Below are positions 1-8,692 of a DNA stretch of 64,000 nt, in pieces. The notes under the pieces were generated by a model, which made no database searches, was not told the DNA's origin, and saw only the letters and a program-made list of their open reading frames with translations. How positions within the stretch are numbered: position 1 is the stretch's first letter; each line of letters starts with the position of its first letter. The position numbers and the translations under genes were made by a program. The DNA lies in assembly GCA_963816315.1 (NCBI GenBank), contig CAWFJZ010000026.1:62001-126000 (forward strand). The letters run 5' to 3'. The DNA is from CADEEN01 sp963816315 (GTDB taxonomy: Bacteria > Pseudomonadota > Gammaproteobacteria > Burkholderiales > Burkholderiaceae_C).

Positions 1-516
1 GGTGGACAGCGCCGCGCAGACCTTGCGCACGACCTGGTTGATCGGAAAGTTCCACGGCGTGAACGCTGCCACCGGGCCGACCGGCTCCTTCAGCACCAAC
101 TGTTGCGTCGCCATGTTGCGCGGCGGCACGATGCGGCCGTAAACGCGGCGGCTCTCGTCGGCGAACCACTCGATGATGTCGGCCGCGGCGAGCGTCTCGC
201 CTTTCGATTCGACCAGCGGCTTGCCTTGCTCCTGCGTCATCGTCGCCGCGATGCTGTCGGCGCGCTCGCGCATCAGCGTCGCGGCTTGGCGCATCAGCTT
301 CGCTCGCTCGACCGCCGGCATGGCGCGCCAAGTGGTGAAGCCTTTTTGCGCGGCGGCCAGCGCGCGGTCGAGGTCGGCGCGGCCGGCATGCGCCACGCGG
401 CCGATCTCGGCGCCGCTGGCAGGGTTGACCACGGCCAGCGTGCGGCCGTCGGCGGCGTCGCACCACTGGCCGTCGATCAGCAGTTGCGTGGCAGGGTAGG
501 CGGGGGTCGTGCTCAT
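1..516 (-). CDS. NAD(P)-dependent aldehyde dehydrogenase, succinate-semialdehyde type (partial)
   Basis: The first 172 codons of an aldehyde dehydrogenase are present; the C-terminal two thirds, with the catalytic Cys and Glu, lie beyond the window edge. After a short N-terminal stretch comes the typical DGQW...NPASG opening, then the EQGKP segment, and near residues 154-158 the PWNFP motif that lines the coenzyme pocket. The pattern EQGKPLVES followed by FADESRRVYG is what succinate-semialdehyde (GabD) and related semialdehyde dehydrogenases show. The ATG at 514-516 fits the family start. The substrate is an inference, because the specificity residues are not in view. Confidence 0.85.
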   Translation of the reverse strand, partial: MSTTPAYPATQLLIDGQWCDAADGRTLAVVNPASGAEIGRVAHAGRADLDRALAAAQKGFTTWRAMPAVERAKLMRQAATLMRERADSIAATMTQEQGKPLVESKGETLAAADIIEWFADESRRVYGRIVPPRNMATQQLVLKEPVGPVAAFTPWNFPINQVVRKVCAALST

Positions 517-613
517 GGTGTCGGCGTCCGGTGGGTCTGCGGGGTGCGCATTGTCGCGCCAGCGCAAAGCCCACGGCGGCGTTGCGCCGCCGGCCGATCG
601 CCTCTTCTTGTCT

Positions 614-1501
614 TCAGCGCGCGCTGCGTCGGCGCCGATCGTCGAGTTCGGTCGGCACGGCCAGGCCCTGCATCAACACGTCGCGCAGTGCGTTGACGAC
701 TCGCGACGACGGGTTCTGCGGCGTGGGCGCTACCGCGCGCGGCGCCTGTGCCTGCGGGCGCCTCGGCGTGCATTCGCATGCTCGAGCAGCCGCTTGCAGG
801 TCGGTCTGCGGCAGCCGCGAACTCGGCGCCTGCGCCAGCGGGCGCACTGCCGTGCGGCGCAGGAAGAACCACAGCAGCATGCACAGCGCGCCCAGGCCGA
901 GCAGCGCCGGCCGCGGCGCCAACAGCGCAGGCCAAGCCAAGAAGGGCGCCGAGCCCGACCAGACCTGCAGGTGCACGTCGCTGATGTCGAGGTTGTTGGC
1001 GTGGACCAGATTGAGCAGCGGCGACACCTGGCGCTCGCCGCGGAACGTCACCGGCGCGCTGACCGCGGTCAACGTCACCGGCGTACCTGCGAGCGGCCGG
1101 CCCTCGGGCTGCGTGCCCACACTCATCAGCACCTCGCGCGTGGCCGTGGCCGACTCGCGCACTTCCCAGCCGGCTTGCCAGCGGGCGCGGACGTCGTCGT
1201 TTGCACGGGCCACGCCGCTGACGGTCAGCACCATCGTGTACGGATTGCGGCCGATACCGACCTGTTGCAGCGGGCCGACCCAGACCGCGCTGTCGATCAG
1301 CGTCGTGCGCACGCCGGCCGCCGCGTCGTGCGGCGCCCCGGCCAGCGCGGCGTAGCGGGCGACAGCGTCGCCGGGCAGCTGGAACTGCGCCACCAGTTCG
1401 CGGCCATGGCTGCGCTTGTCGTGGCCCACCGCCGGCACGGCATAGAAGAATGCCAGCGCCGCCGCTACCACCAATGCCGCTCGAAGCGCTGAGATACCCA
1501 A
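614..1501 (-). CDS. Membrane-anchored protein of unknown function, two transmembrane segments
   Basis: About 295 residues with a hydrophobic segment at the extreme N-terminus (ALRAALVVAAALAFFYAV), a roughly 180-residue presumably periplasmic domain and a second membrane segment (LLGLGALCMLLWFFL), followed by a Pro/Arg-rich cytoplasmic tail. I choose the TTG at 1499-1501 because GGAGG (1507-1511 on the complement) sits five bases upstream and the membrane segment then follows directly. An ATG at 1616-1618, abutting the hydrolase stop codon, would add 39 residues of poor-looking sequence. I do not recognise the family. It probably shares a transcript with the upstream hydrolase. Confidence 0.6.
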   Translation of the reverse strand: MGISALRAALVVAAALAFFYAVPAVGHDKRSHGRELVAQFQLPGDAVARYAALAGAPHDAAAGVRTTLIDSAVWVGPLQQVGIGRNPYTMVLTVSGVARANDDVRARWQAGWEVRESATATREVLMSVGTQPEGRPLAGTPVTLTAVSAPVTFRGERQVSPLLNLVHANNLDISDVHLQVWSGSAPFLAWPALLAPRPALLGLGALCMLLWFFLRRTAVRPLAQAPSSRLPQTDLQAAARACECTPRRPQAQAPRAVAPTPQNPSSRVVNALRDVLMQGLAVPTELDDRRRRSAR

Positions 1502-1618
1502 CCCTGCCTCCGTTGTCTTGCCGCTGCGAGCAGCAACTCGTGAGAAGGATTCTGGGTAATCGTCGTTGGCCGCGCGATCCTGGGAATGGGGGCCCGCGCA
1601 ACGGCGACGCCGTTGCAT

Positions 1619-2332
1619 TCAGCCCAGCGCGGTCAGCACCTCCAACAGCGCCTGCGGTGCGCTGACCATCGGGCAGTGGCCGGTGGCGATCTCGGCGATC
1701 TGCCAGCCCGGCTGCGAGCGCACGCGCGCGCGCATCGCGTCGATGGTGCGGTAGGCGGGCCGCGTGCAATCGACGAAGCAGCGCGGCACGCGCGCCCAGC
1801 GCTCGCCGTCGAAGTGCAGCGGCACGCGGTACATGGCGAACGGATGCGGCACCTGGCGGCGCAGCAGCCAGGCGCGGTCGTCGTCTTCGAGGCCGAAGTC
1901 GATCGGGTCCGGCGGCGGCAGCGCGTTGTCTTGGGCCCGGGCCAGCGCCAGCCGCGACTGCACGATATCGGGCGGATGGCCGGCGCCCCAGCCTTCTCCG
2001 GGCAGCGGCACCATCGCATCGATATACACGAGCTGCTTTAGCTGCCCCGGGCCGCGCGCCAGCAGCGCGTCGGCCACGCCGGTGATGACCATGCCGCCGT
2101 AGCTGTGGCCGACGAGCACGATGCCGCGCAACTCTTCGGCGTCGATCAGGCCGAGCACGTCGTCGATGTGGTCCTGCAGCGAGATGTCGGCGCGCCTCAG
2201 GTGGGCGCGGTCGCCGTCGCCGGTCAGCGTGGCCGCATGCACCTCGTGACCGGCGGCGCGCAAGGGCCCCAGCACGCGGCGCCAGATCCAGGCGCCGCCC
2301 CAGGCGCCGTGAACGAGCACATAGGTGCTCAT
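1619..2332 (-). CDS. Alpha/beta hydrolase (methyl-esterase/EstC-like)
   Basis: A 237-residue alpha/beta hydrolase. Residues 5-12 form the oxyanion-hole strand (VLVHGAWG), GHSYGG at 75-80 is the nucleophile elbow with Ser77, and the C-terminal GHCPM supplies the catalytic His near residue 219. The ADISLQDHIDDV segment and short length resemble plant salicylate methyl-esterase/EstC-like hydrolases of Abhydrolase_6. A longer reading frame begins 11 codons upstream, but the ATG at 2330-2332 puts the first beta strand where the family has it. It is divergent from the gene at 2377 with a 44-base gap. The substrate is unknown; esterase activity is inferred. Confidence 0.85.
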   Translation of the reverse strand: MSTYVLVHGAWGGAWIWRRVLGPLRAAGHEVHAATLTGDGDRAHLRRADISLQDHIDDVLGLIDAEELRGIVLVGHSYGGMVITGVADALLARGPGQLKQLVYIDAMVPLPGEGWGAGHPPDIVQSRLALARAQDNALPPPDPIDFGLEDDDRAWLLRRQVPHPFAMYRVPLHFDGERWARVPRCFVDCTRPAYRTIDAMRARVRSQPGWQIAEIATGHCPMVSAPQALLEVLTALG

Positions 2333-2376
2333 GCTCGAGTCCGGACGAAGTTGGCTGCCATGCACAACAATGTGCC

Positions 2377-3228
2377 ATGCAACTGCTGAGCTGGAACATC
2401 CAGTGGTGCCGCGGCGTCGATGGCCACGTCGATCCGCAGCGCATCGCGCGCACGATCCGCGTGCTGGCCGACGCCGACGTGATCTGCCTGCAGGAAGTGG
2501 CGCGTGGTTTCGACACGCTGGCCGGCAGCGACGGCGAAGACCAGTTCGCGCTGCTGGCCGAGGCCTTCGACGGCTACACGGCCATCGAGGGCATTGCCGT
2601 CGATGTGCCCGACGAACTCGGCGACCGCCGCCAGTTCGGCAACCTCTTGCTGTCGCGCCTGCCGGTGCGCCAGGTCTGGCGCCACCTGCTGCCCTGGCCG
2701 GCCGACGCCCTGCATGCCGACATGCCGCGCGTGGCGATCGAAGCCGTGATCGAAACGCCGGATGTCGGCGACCTGCGCGTGACGACGACGCACCTCGGCT
2801 ACTACAGCGCGGCGCAGCGCCTGGCGCAGATCGAGGGCTTGCGCGCGCTGCACGCGGCGGCGCACGCGCAGCGGGCCGCGCCCGTTCGTGCCGACACGTC
2901 GCAGGGGCCCTTCCACTGGCTGGCTCGCCCTGCAGCGGGCATCGTCTGCGGCGACTTCAACTGCGAACCCGGCTCACCCGGCCACGCACGCCTGCTCGAC
3001 CCCTTCGGTGACGGCGTGCCGACGTTTCGCGATGCCTGGCAGCTCGCCCATCCAGGCCAGCCGCACGATCCGACGGTAGGCCTGTACGACAGCGTGCAAT
3101 GGCCGCGCCGCCTTGCCTGCGACTTTGCCTTCGTCTCCGAAGACCTGGCGCCGCGCGTGCAAGCGCTGCAGATCGATGCCGCCAGCGACGCGTCCGACCA
3201 TCAGGCGTTGCTGTTGCGCCTGGGCTGA
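2377..3228 (+). CDS. Endonuclease/exonuclease/phosphatase family protein
   Basis: A complete 283-residue member of the Mg-dependent DNase I/exonuclease III/phosphatase fold. Visible signatures are LLSWNIQW at residues 3-10, the metal-ligand Glu40 in CLQEV, TTHLGYYS in the middle, GDFN near residue 192, and SDHQALLL at the C-terminus, which supplies the catalytic Asp-His. No signal peptide is seen, so it is probably cytoplasmic. The fold serves nucleases, phosphodiesterases and sphingomyelinases alike, and nothing here decides among them. It shares a short divergent promoter region with the hydrolase at 1619-2332. Confidence 0.88.
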   Translation: MQLLSWNIQWCRGVDGHVDPQRIARTIRVLADADVICLQEVARGFDTLAGSDGEDQFALLAEAFDGYTAIEGIAVDVPDELGDRRQFGNLLLSRLPVRQVWRHLLPWPADALHADMPRVAIEAVIETPDVGDLRVTTTHLGYYSAAQRLAQIEGLRALHAAAHAQRAAPVRADTSQGPFHWLARPAAGIVCGDFNCEPGSPGHARLLDPFGDGVPTFRDAWQLAHPGQPHDPTVGLYDSVQWPRRLACDFAFVSEDLAPRVQALQIDAASDASDHQALLLRLG

Positions 3229-3234
3229 GAACGC

Positions 3235-3760
3235 TCAGGGAATCGTCTTCGACGCCTCGGCCGAGAAGGCGCTTTCGGTGCCGCTGCCGTCGTAGGCGGT
3301 GACCGCGAAGTAGTAGGTCCGCCCCGACGGCAGGTTGCGGAACGAGATAGCTCGTGCCCGCGCCCGCTGCGAGCGACTGCTGGTAAGTGCGTGAGGCCGT
3401 GCCCCAATAGACGCGGTAGCCGACGACGCGCGAGTCCGACGACGCGCTCCATTGCAGCGTCGCCGAGCCGACCGATGCTGGCGCTGGTGCCGGCGCCTGG
3501 GGAGGCGACGGCGACGGACCGGCTGGTGGCGGCGGCGCCGGTGACGGCCCGGGCGACGGCGGTGTCGGCGCGGGGGGCGTTGGTGCAGGGGGTGTCGGTG
3601 CCGTTCCGGGCGACGGCGACGGTGTCGGGCTCGAGGCGCCGACCGGCGCTGCCGCATCGATGGCTTCGGGTTCGGAGCCGCCGCCACAGGCGGTCAATGT
3701 CGCAACCGCCAGACTCAGCAGCGTGAGGTTTGCGAGGCGAAGGTGAGATGAGGCGGTCAT
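3235..3760 (-). CDS. Fibronectin type III domain lipoprotein (frameshifted)
   Basis: The reading starts at 3760 with a lipoprotein signal peptide ending in a LTACGGG lipobox, continues through a long Pro-rich linker (repeats of APTPP and PSP, about residues 40-95), and enters a fibronectin type III domain (LQWSASSDSRVVGYRVYWG). Near 3350 an extra base throws the frame off; the domain resumes in the next frame as SFRNLPSGRTYYFAVTAYD and ends at 3235. The total length is 3n+1, as expected for one inserted base. It is probably an outer-membrane lipoprotein that displays one FN3 domain on a stalk. Whether the shift is real or a sequencing error cannot be told from one sequence. Confidence 0.7.
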
Positions 3761-4038
3761 GAAAAAGCAAGAAAAGAAACTGTTTCGGCCCCCCTATGTT
3801 GGGGGTCATCCTGGGGGTGTCTGTAACAAGTCGCCTTGGCAAGGATTGCCAGGTCGTGTGCCAGCGCGGCTGGCGCGAGCCCCTCTGTTACAAGCGGTCG
3901 CGCTTGCGCGGGCGCCGGTCCGCGAAGGCGGAACTTTTCGACTTCACGCCAACCTGCGCGCCCGCTAAGGCGCGCGACTCGCGTGTATGCGGGTCAGTCC
4001 CTGAGCGCAGCACGCGCCGCGTTGTCCACACTCTCGCC

Positions 4039-5275
4039 ATGCCGCGCCAGATCCTGACCGAGTGCCGCCGCCTGCTGTCGGTGCGCGGCGAAGCCAACAG
4101 CCCCGTGCTCGCCGCGGCCATCGTGTCCCGGCTCGAAGCGCTGAACGAAAAGGAGCGCAGCCGCTTCTTCGAGCGCCTGGCCAGCGACTTCAGCCCCGAC
4201 CCGAAGAAGGTGCTGGCCGCCGCACAGGCGTATGTCGGTGCGCCGGATGCCGAGCACCTGATCGAGTTGACGCATGTCGCCGAGCCGCCGCGCCAGGAGC
4301 TGTTCCGGCGCCTGAACCGCGCCCCCGGCGGCACTGCGGCGATCGTGCGCATGCGTCGCGCCTTGCTCGACCGCCTGCCCAGGCAGCCGGCGCTGGCGGC
4401 CGTGGAGGCGGACCTCTTTCACCTGCTGTCGTCCTGGTTCAACCCGGGCTTTCTGGAGATGCGGCGCGTCGATTGGAACTCGCCGGCGCAACTGCTCGAA
4501 CAGATCATTCACCACGAGGCCGTGCACGAGATCGACGGCTGGGACGATCTGCGCCGCCGCCTGCGCCCCGACCGGCGCTGCTTCGCGTTTTTTCATCCGC
4601 AACTGCCCGACGAGCCGCTGATCTTTGTCGAAGTGGCGCTGGTGCCCGAGATGGCTGGGGCGATCGCGCCGCTGATCGACAAGCGCGCGCAACCGCTGCC
4701 GCCGGAGCAGTTCAAGGTCGCGGTGTTCTACTCGATCAGCAACTGCCAGCCGGGGCTGCGCGGCGTTTCGCTAGGCAACTTCTTGATCAAGCGCGTGGCC
4801 GAGCAATTGAAGCGCGAGCTGCCGCAGTTGAAGACCTTCTGCACGCTGTCGCCGATACCGGGTTTCATGGTCTGGCTGACAAAAACGCGGCCCGAATCGC
4901 TGTCGGCCAAGGCGCAGCAGGCGCAGGGTGAATTGCGCGCCGCCTGCGGCGACGATCTGGCAACGCTGACGAACGCGCAGCGCCTGGTGGCCTTGCCCGG
5001 CGCGGCGCATCATGCGCTGTGGCGCCTGGCGGCGCACTACCTGGCGCACATCTCGCCGTTGGCGCAGGGCGATCCGGTGGCGCAGGTTTCATCTCGACAA
5101 CGGCGCGCGCCTCGAACGCCTGAACGCGCAGGCGAATTTGTCGCCCAAGGGCCTCAAACAATCGGCCGGCTTGATGGTGAATTACCTATACGACCTGGCG
5201 CGCATCGAGAGGCATCATGACCGCTTCGCGCGCGGCGAGGTCGTGGCCAGCCGCGCCGTCTCTGCATTGCTTTGA
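4039..5275 (+). CDS. mcd: Malonyl-CoA decarboxylase (frameshifted near the C-terminus)
   Basis: The enzyme converts malonyl-CoA to acetyl-CoA and CO2. The N-terminal helical domain (residues 1 to about 140) and the acetyltransferase-like catalytic domain are both recognisable; the conserved stretch NCQPGLRGVSLGNFLIK and the LSPIPGF motif (near residue 270) are diagnostic. The ATG at 4039 gives the usual bacterial N-terminus. At about 5085 one extra base shifts the frame; the family C-terminus (FHLDNGARLERLN, then NYLYDL) resumes in the next frame and ends at 5275. It is the first gene of a malonate module that also encodes a binding protein and a malonyl-CoA synthetase. Confidence 0.88.
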
Positions 5276-5298
5276 AGACAACACCAGGAGACCCCCCG

Positions 5299-6276
5299 AT
5301 GGACCGCAGTCCGACTTTTTCTCGGCGCGCGTTGCTCGCTGCCGCGCTCGCCGCGCCGAGCGCGTTTGCACAAAGCGCGTGGCCGGCCAAGCCGGTGACG
5401 ATCGTCGTGCCGTTTCCGCCCGGCGGCGGCACCGACGCCTTCGCGCGGCCGCTGTTCGCGCTGATGACGAAGAACACCGGCAAGCAGTTCATCATCGACA
5501 ACAAGGGCGGCGCCGGCGGCACGCTAGGCGCCGGTCTGGCCGCGCGCGCCGCGCCCGACGGCTACAGCTTCTTCATGGGCGCAGTGCACCACGCGATCGC
5601 ACCGAGCGTCTATCCGAAGCTCGACTACAACATCGAGACCGATTTCATCCCGGTGGGTTTGCTCTCGTCGGTGCCGCAGGTCATCGTGGTCAACCCGCAG
5701 CGCGTGGCGGCGAAGACTTTGCCCGAGCTGCTCGACTTCATGCGCAAGAACCCGGGCAAGTTGAACTACGGCTCGGCGGGCAACGGCACCTCGCACCATC
5801 TTGCCGGCGAACTCTTCAAGCTGCAGACCAAGACCTTCATCACCCACATTCCGTACCGCGGCGCCGGGCCGGCGCTGCAAGACCTGGTCGCAGGGCAGGT
5901 GGACATGATGTTCGACGGCCTGGCCTCGTCGGCCACGCACATCAAGGGCGGGCGCATCCGCGCGATCGCAGTGGCTGCCAACAAACCGGCGCCCGGCTTT
6001 GCCGACGTTCCGCTGGCCAAGGCCGGCGGCGCGCCGAACTATGAAGTGGCCACCTGGTACGGCCTGTGGGCGCCCAAGGGCACGCCGCGCGAACTCATCA
6101 CGGCGATGCAGGGCGAGTTGCGCAAGGCACTCAACAACGACGAGATGAAAACCATCTGGACGGGCCTGGGCACCGAGACGCCGAACCTGTGGGGCGACGA
6201 CTACGGGCGCTTCGTTTCCGCGGAAGTCAAGCGCTGGGCCGAGGTCGTCAAGAATTCGGGCGTGAAGCTGGACTGA
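5299..6276 (+). CDS. Tripartite tricarboxylate transporter substrate-binding protein (Bug family)
   Basis: A periplasmic solute-binding protein of 325 residues. It opens with an Arg-Arg signal peptide (SRRALLAAALAAPSAFA), followed by the family hallmarks WPAKPVTIVVPFPPGG, GAGGTLG, NYGSAGNG and THIPYRG. The ATG at 5299 has AGGAG about nine bases upstream. It lies 23 bases after mcd, and malonate or a malonate derivative is therefore the likely ligand (inference from operon context; the fold binds many carboxylates). No tctA/tctB membrane genes are in the window, which is usual for Bug proteins. Confidence 0.88.
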   Translation: MDRSPTFSRRALLAAALAAPSAFAQSAWPAKPVTIVVPFPPGGGTDAFARPLFALMTKNTGKQFIIDNKGGAGGTLGAGLAARAAPDGYSFFMGAVHHAIAPSVYPKLDYNIETDFIPVGLLSSVPQVIVVNPQRVAAKTLPELLDFMRKNPGKLNYGSAGNGTSHHLAGELFKLQTKTFITHIPYRGAGPALQDLVAGQVDMMFDGLASSATHIKGGRIRAIAVAANKPAPGFADVPLAKAGGAPNYEVATWYGLWAPKGTPRELITAMQGELRKALNNDEMKTIWTGLGTETPNLWGDDYGRFVSAEVKRWAEVVKNSGVKLD

Positions 6277-6291
6277 GCGCGAGTTCGGTTC

Positions 6292-7071
6292 ATGACGGGC
6301 TCGGTTCACTACACGCCGCCTGATGCGGCCGGCATCGCGCGTCTGACGCTCGCCAACCCCGGCAAGTTGAACGCGCTGTCGGTGGTCATGTGGCGCGAGC
6401 TGCGCACGCATGTGGCCAAGCTCAATGTGCACCCGGGCGGCGTGCGTGTCGTCATCGTCTGCGGCGAGGGCGGCCAGTTCGCGTCGGGCGGCGACATCGA
6501 AGAGTTCCCGCAGTTCCGCTTCGACGCGGCCACGCTGGCGCGCTTTCATGAAGAAGACGTGCGCCCGGCCTTGCAGGCGATGCAGGGTTGCGATCTGCCG
6601 CTGGTGGCGCAGATCGACGGCGCGTGCATCGGCGGCGGGCTGGAAGTCGCGGCCTGTTGCGACATTCGCATCGCCGGCAGCGGTGCGCGCTTCGGCGTGC
6701 CGATCGCCAGGCTCGGCTTTCCGCTGGCGCCGGCCGAGCTGGAGATCGTCGCTGCCGTGCTCGGCCCGACAGTGCTGCGCGAGCTGTTGATCGAAGCCCG
6801 CGTGCTGAATGCGCAGGAAGCGTTTGCACGGGGGCTCGTCACGCGCGTCGTCGCCGATGCCGACGTGGCGGACGAGGCCCGCACCGCCGCCGAACGCATT
6901 GCCGATCTGTCGCCGCAGGCGCTGCGTCTGAACAAGCGCGCCTTGCGCCAGTTCACGCATGCCGCGCACAGCAGCCACGCCGAGCGCGCGCCGCACTACG
7001 CCTACGCGGCCAGCGACGAGCACCGTGAAGGCTTGGCCGCCTTCAACGAGAAACGAAAACCGCGCTTCTGA
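6292..7071 (+). CDS. Enoyl-CoA hydratase/isomerase family protein
   Basis: A 259-residue crotonase-fold protein. The oxyanion-hole segments SGGDIEEF (near residue 65) and IDGACIGGGLE (near 105) are clear, and the acidic residues that activate water in true hydratases could lie in the following helix. The start follows the binding-protein stop by 15 bases and the end precedes matB by 12 bases, so the four genes look co-transcribed. In malonate operons such a protein may act on an acyl-CoA made by the neighbouring ligase, but hydratase, isomerase and decarboxylase members look alike and the substrate is unknown. Confidence 0.85.
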   Translation: MTGSVHYTPPDAAGIARLTLANPGKLNALSVVMWRELRTHVAKLNVHPGGVRVVIVCGEGGQFASGGDIEEFPQFRFDAATLARFHEEDVRPALQAMQGCDLPLVAQIDGACIGGGLEVAACCDIRIAGSGARFGVPIARLGFPLAPAELEIVAAVLGPTVLRELLIEARVLNAQEAFARGLVTRVVADADVADEARTAAERIADLSPQALRLNKRALRQFTHAAHSSHAERAPHYAYAASDEHREGLAAFNEKRKPRF

Positions 7072-7083
7072 GGGAGGCCCCTG

Positions 7084-8628
7084 ATGCCCAACGACAACCT
7101 GTACGCCGTGCTGCGCGCCGGCTTTGCCGATGATCTCGATGCCACTGCGGTCGAGACCTGCGACACGCCGGCGCCGCTGTACTACTCATGGCGCGACCTC
7201 GATCGCGCGAGCGCGCGCATCGCCAATCTGCTGGATGGCCTCGACATCCCCGCGGCGTCTCGCATCGCCGTGCATGCCGACAAGAGCGTCGAGTCGTTGA
7301 TGCTCTACCTGGCGGTGCTGCGCGCCGGGCATGTCTATCTGCCGCTGAACACCGCCTACCAGGCCGCGGAGCTCGACTACTTCATCGGCAATGCCGAGCC
7401 GGCGGTCGTCGTCTGCGCGAAGCGAAACTTTCCGTGGATCAGCAAGCTGGCGTTCGCCGCCGGCGTGAAGAACGTCTTCACGCTCGACGCCGACCGCAGC
7501 GGCACGCTGCTCGACCGCGCGGTGTTCATGAGCGACGAGCATGGGGTCGCCGAGCGCAGCGCCGACGATCTGGCCGCCATCCTCTACACCAGCGGCACGA
7601 CGGGGCGCAGCAAAGGCGCGATGCTGACGCATCGCAACCTGTCATCGAACGCGCTGACGTTGAAGCGTTATTGGGGCTGGACCGACGGCGACGTGCTGAT
7701 CCACGCGCTGCCGATCTTCCACGTGCACGGCCTGTTCGTCGCCATCCACGGCGCGTTGATCAGCGGCAGCAAGATGCTGTGGTTCGAGAAGTTCGATCCG
7801 CGCGCCACTGTTCGCGAGATGGCGCGCGCCACCGTGATGATGGGCGTGCCGACGCTGTACGTGCGCATGCTCGCCGAGCCGTCGCTGACGAAGCAGGCGG
7901 CGTCGAACATGCGTTTGTTCGTCGCCGGTTCGGCGCCTCTGCTGCCGGAGACTTTCGACGCCTGGCGCGAACGCAACGGCCACGCCATCGTCGAGCGCTA
8001 CGGCATGAGCGAGACGGTCATGCTGACGTCGAACGCCTACCATGCCAAGGACGGCGAGCGTCGCGCCGGCACCGTCGGCAAGCCGCTGCCGGGCGTGCAG
8101 CTTCGCATCCACGACGACAAGGGCCACGCCTGCCGCACCGGCGATATCGGCCTGATCGAGGTCAAGGGACCGAACGTGTTCAAGGGCTACTGGCGCATGC
8201 CGGAGAAGACGGCCGAAGAGTTCACGACCGATCTGTGGTTCAAGACCGGCGACGTCGGCAAGGTCGATGAACACGGCGTCGTCAGCATCGTCGGCCGCAG
8301 CAAGGACCTGATCATCAGCGGCGGCTACAACGTCTATCCGGCCGAGATCGAGGGCTACTTGAACGAGCAGCCCGGCGTGGCCGAGAGCGCCGTCGTCGGC
8401 GTGCCGCACCCCGACTTCGGCGAGGCCGTGGTCGCCGTCGTCATCGCCAAGCCGGGTGCGGCGCTCGACGGCGCAGTGTTGATCGCGGCCATGAAAAGCA
8501 AGATCGCTGCGTTCAAAGTGCCCAAGCGCGTCTTCGTCGAGCCCGAGCTGCCGCGCAACCAGATGGGCAAGGTGCAGAAGAACCTGCTGCGCGAGCAGCA
8601 TCGCGCGCTGTTCGGCGGCGCGGGTTGA
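7084..8628 (+). CDS. matB: Malonyl-CoA synthetase (malonate-CoA ligase)
   Basis: An ANL-superfamily adenylating enzyme of 514 residues. The P-loop YTSGTTGRSKGAML (near residue 170), the ERYGMSET motif (near 306), the hinge region KTGDVG...GRSKDLIISGGYNVYP and the C-terminal PRNQMGKVQK catalytic Lys are all intact. Length and the LPIFHVHGLF segment match MatB-type malonate-CoA ligases. With malonyl-CoA decarboxylase upstream it completes malonate to malonyl-CoA to acetyl-CoA. An AGGGAGG-like ribosome site lies just before the ATG. Its 3' end is duplicated at 10402-10524. Confidence 0.88.
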   Translation: MPNDNLYAVLRAGFADDLDATAVETCDTPAPLYYSWRDLDRASARIANLLDGLDIPAASRIAVHADKSVESLMLYLAVLRAGHVYLPLNTAYQAAELDYFIGNAEPAVVVCAKRNFPWISKLAFAAGVKNVFTLDADRSGTLLDRAVFMSDEHGVAERSADDLAAILYTSGTTGRSKGAMLTHRNLSSNALTLKRYWGWTDGDVLIHALPIFHVHGLFVAIHGALISGSKMLWFEKFDPRATVREMARATVMMGVPTLYVRMLAEPSLTKQAASNMRLFVAGSAPLLPETFDAWRERNGHAIVERYGMSETVMLTSNAYHAKDGERRAGTVGKPLPGVQLRIHDDKGHACRTGDIGLIEVKGPNVFKGYWRMPEKTAEEFTTDLWFKTGDVGKVDEHGVVSIVGRSKDLIISGGYNVYPAEIEGYLNEQPGVAESAVVGVPHPDFGEAVVAVVIAKPGAALDGAVLIAAMKSKIAAFKVPKRVFVEPELPRNQMGKVQKNLLREQHRALFGGAG

Positions 8629-8652
8629 ATGCGCTGGCCGCTTATCGTGACG

Positions 8653-8680
8653 GCGGGGCGCCGGTCACCCAGCGCCCCGC
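8653..8680. terminator. Hairpin between converging matB and M28 peptidase genes
   Basis: A nine-base perfect inverted repeat (8653-8661 with 8672-8680, loop of ten) lies in the 64-base gap between the two converging stop codons. No T run follows on either strand, so intrinsic termination is only suggested by position and stem strength. Confidence 0.5.
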
Positions 8681-8692
8681 TTCACATCAGCC

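Noticed and set aside
103..2102. Several long plus-strand frames over the first 2 kb
   Set aside because: They lie opposite the aldehyde dehydrogenase, the membrane protein and the hydrolase, are rich in Arg/His/Gly and have no domains: shadow frames of GC-rich genes.
3761..4038. Possible structured RNA upstream of mcd
   Set aside because: The cccccc...ggggg stretch at 3789-3825 can pair, but I see no tRNA or riboswitch consensus, and the pairing is weak evidence in GC-rich DNA.
5524..7023. A 499-codon minus-strand frame
   Set aside because: It is antisense to the Bug protein and enoyl-CoA hydratase genes and shows no family features.
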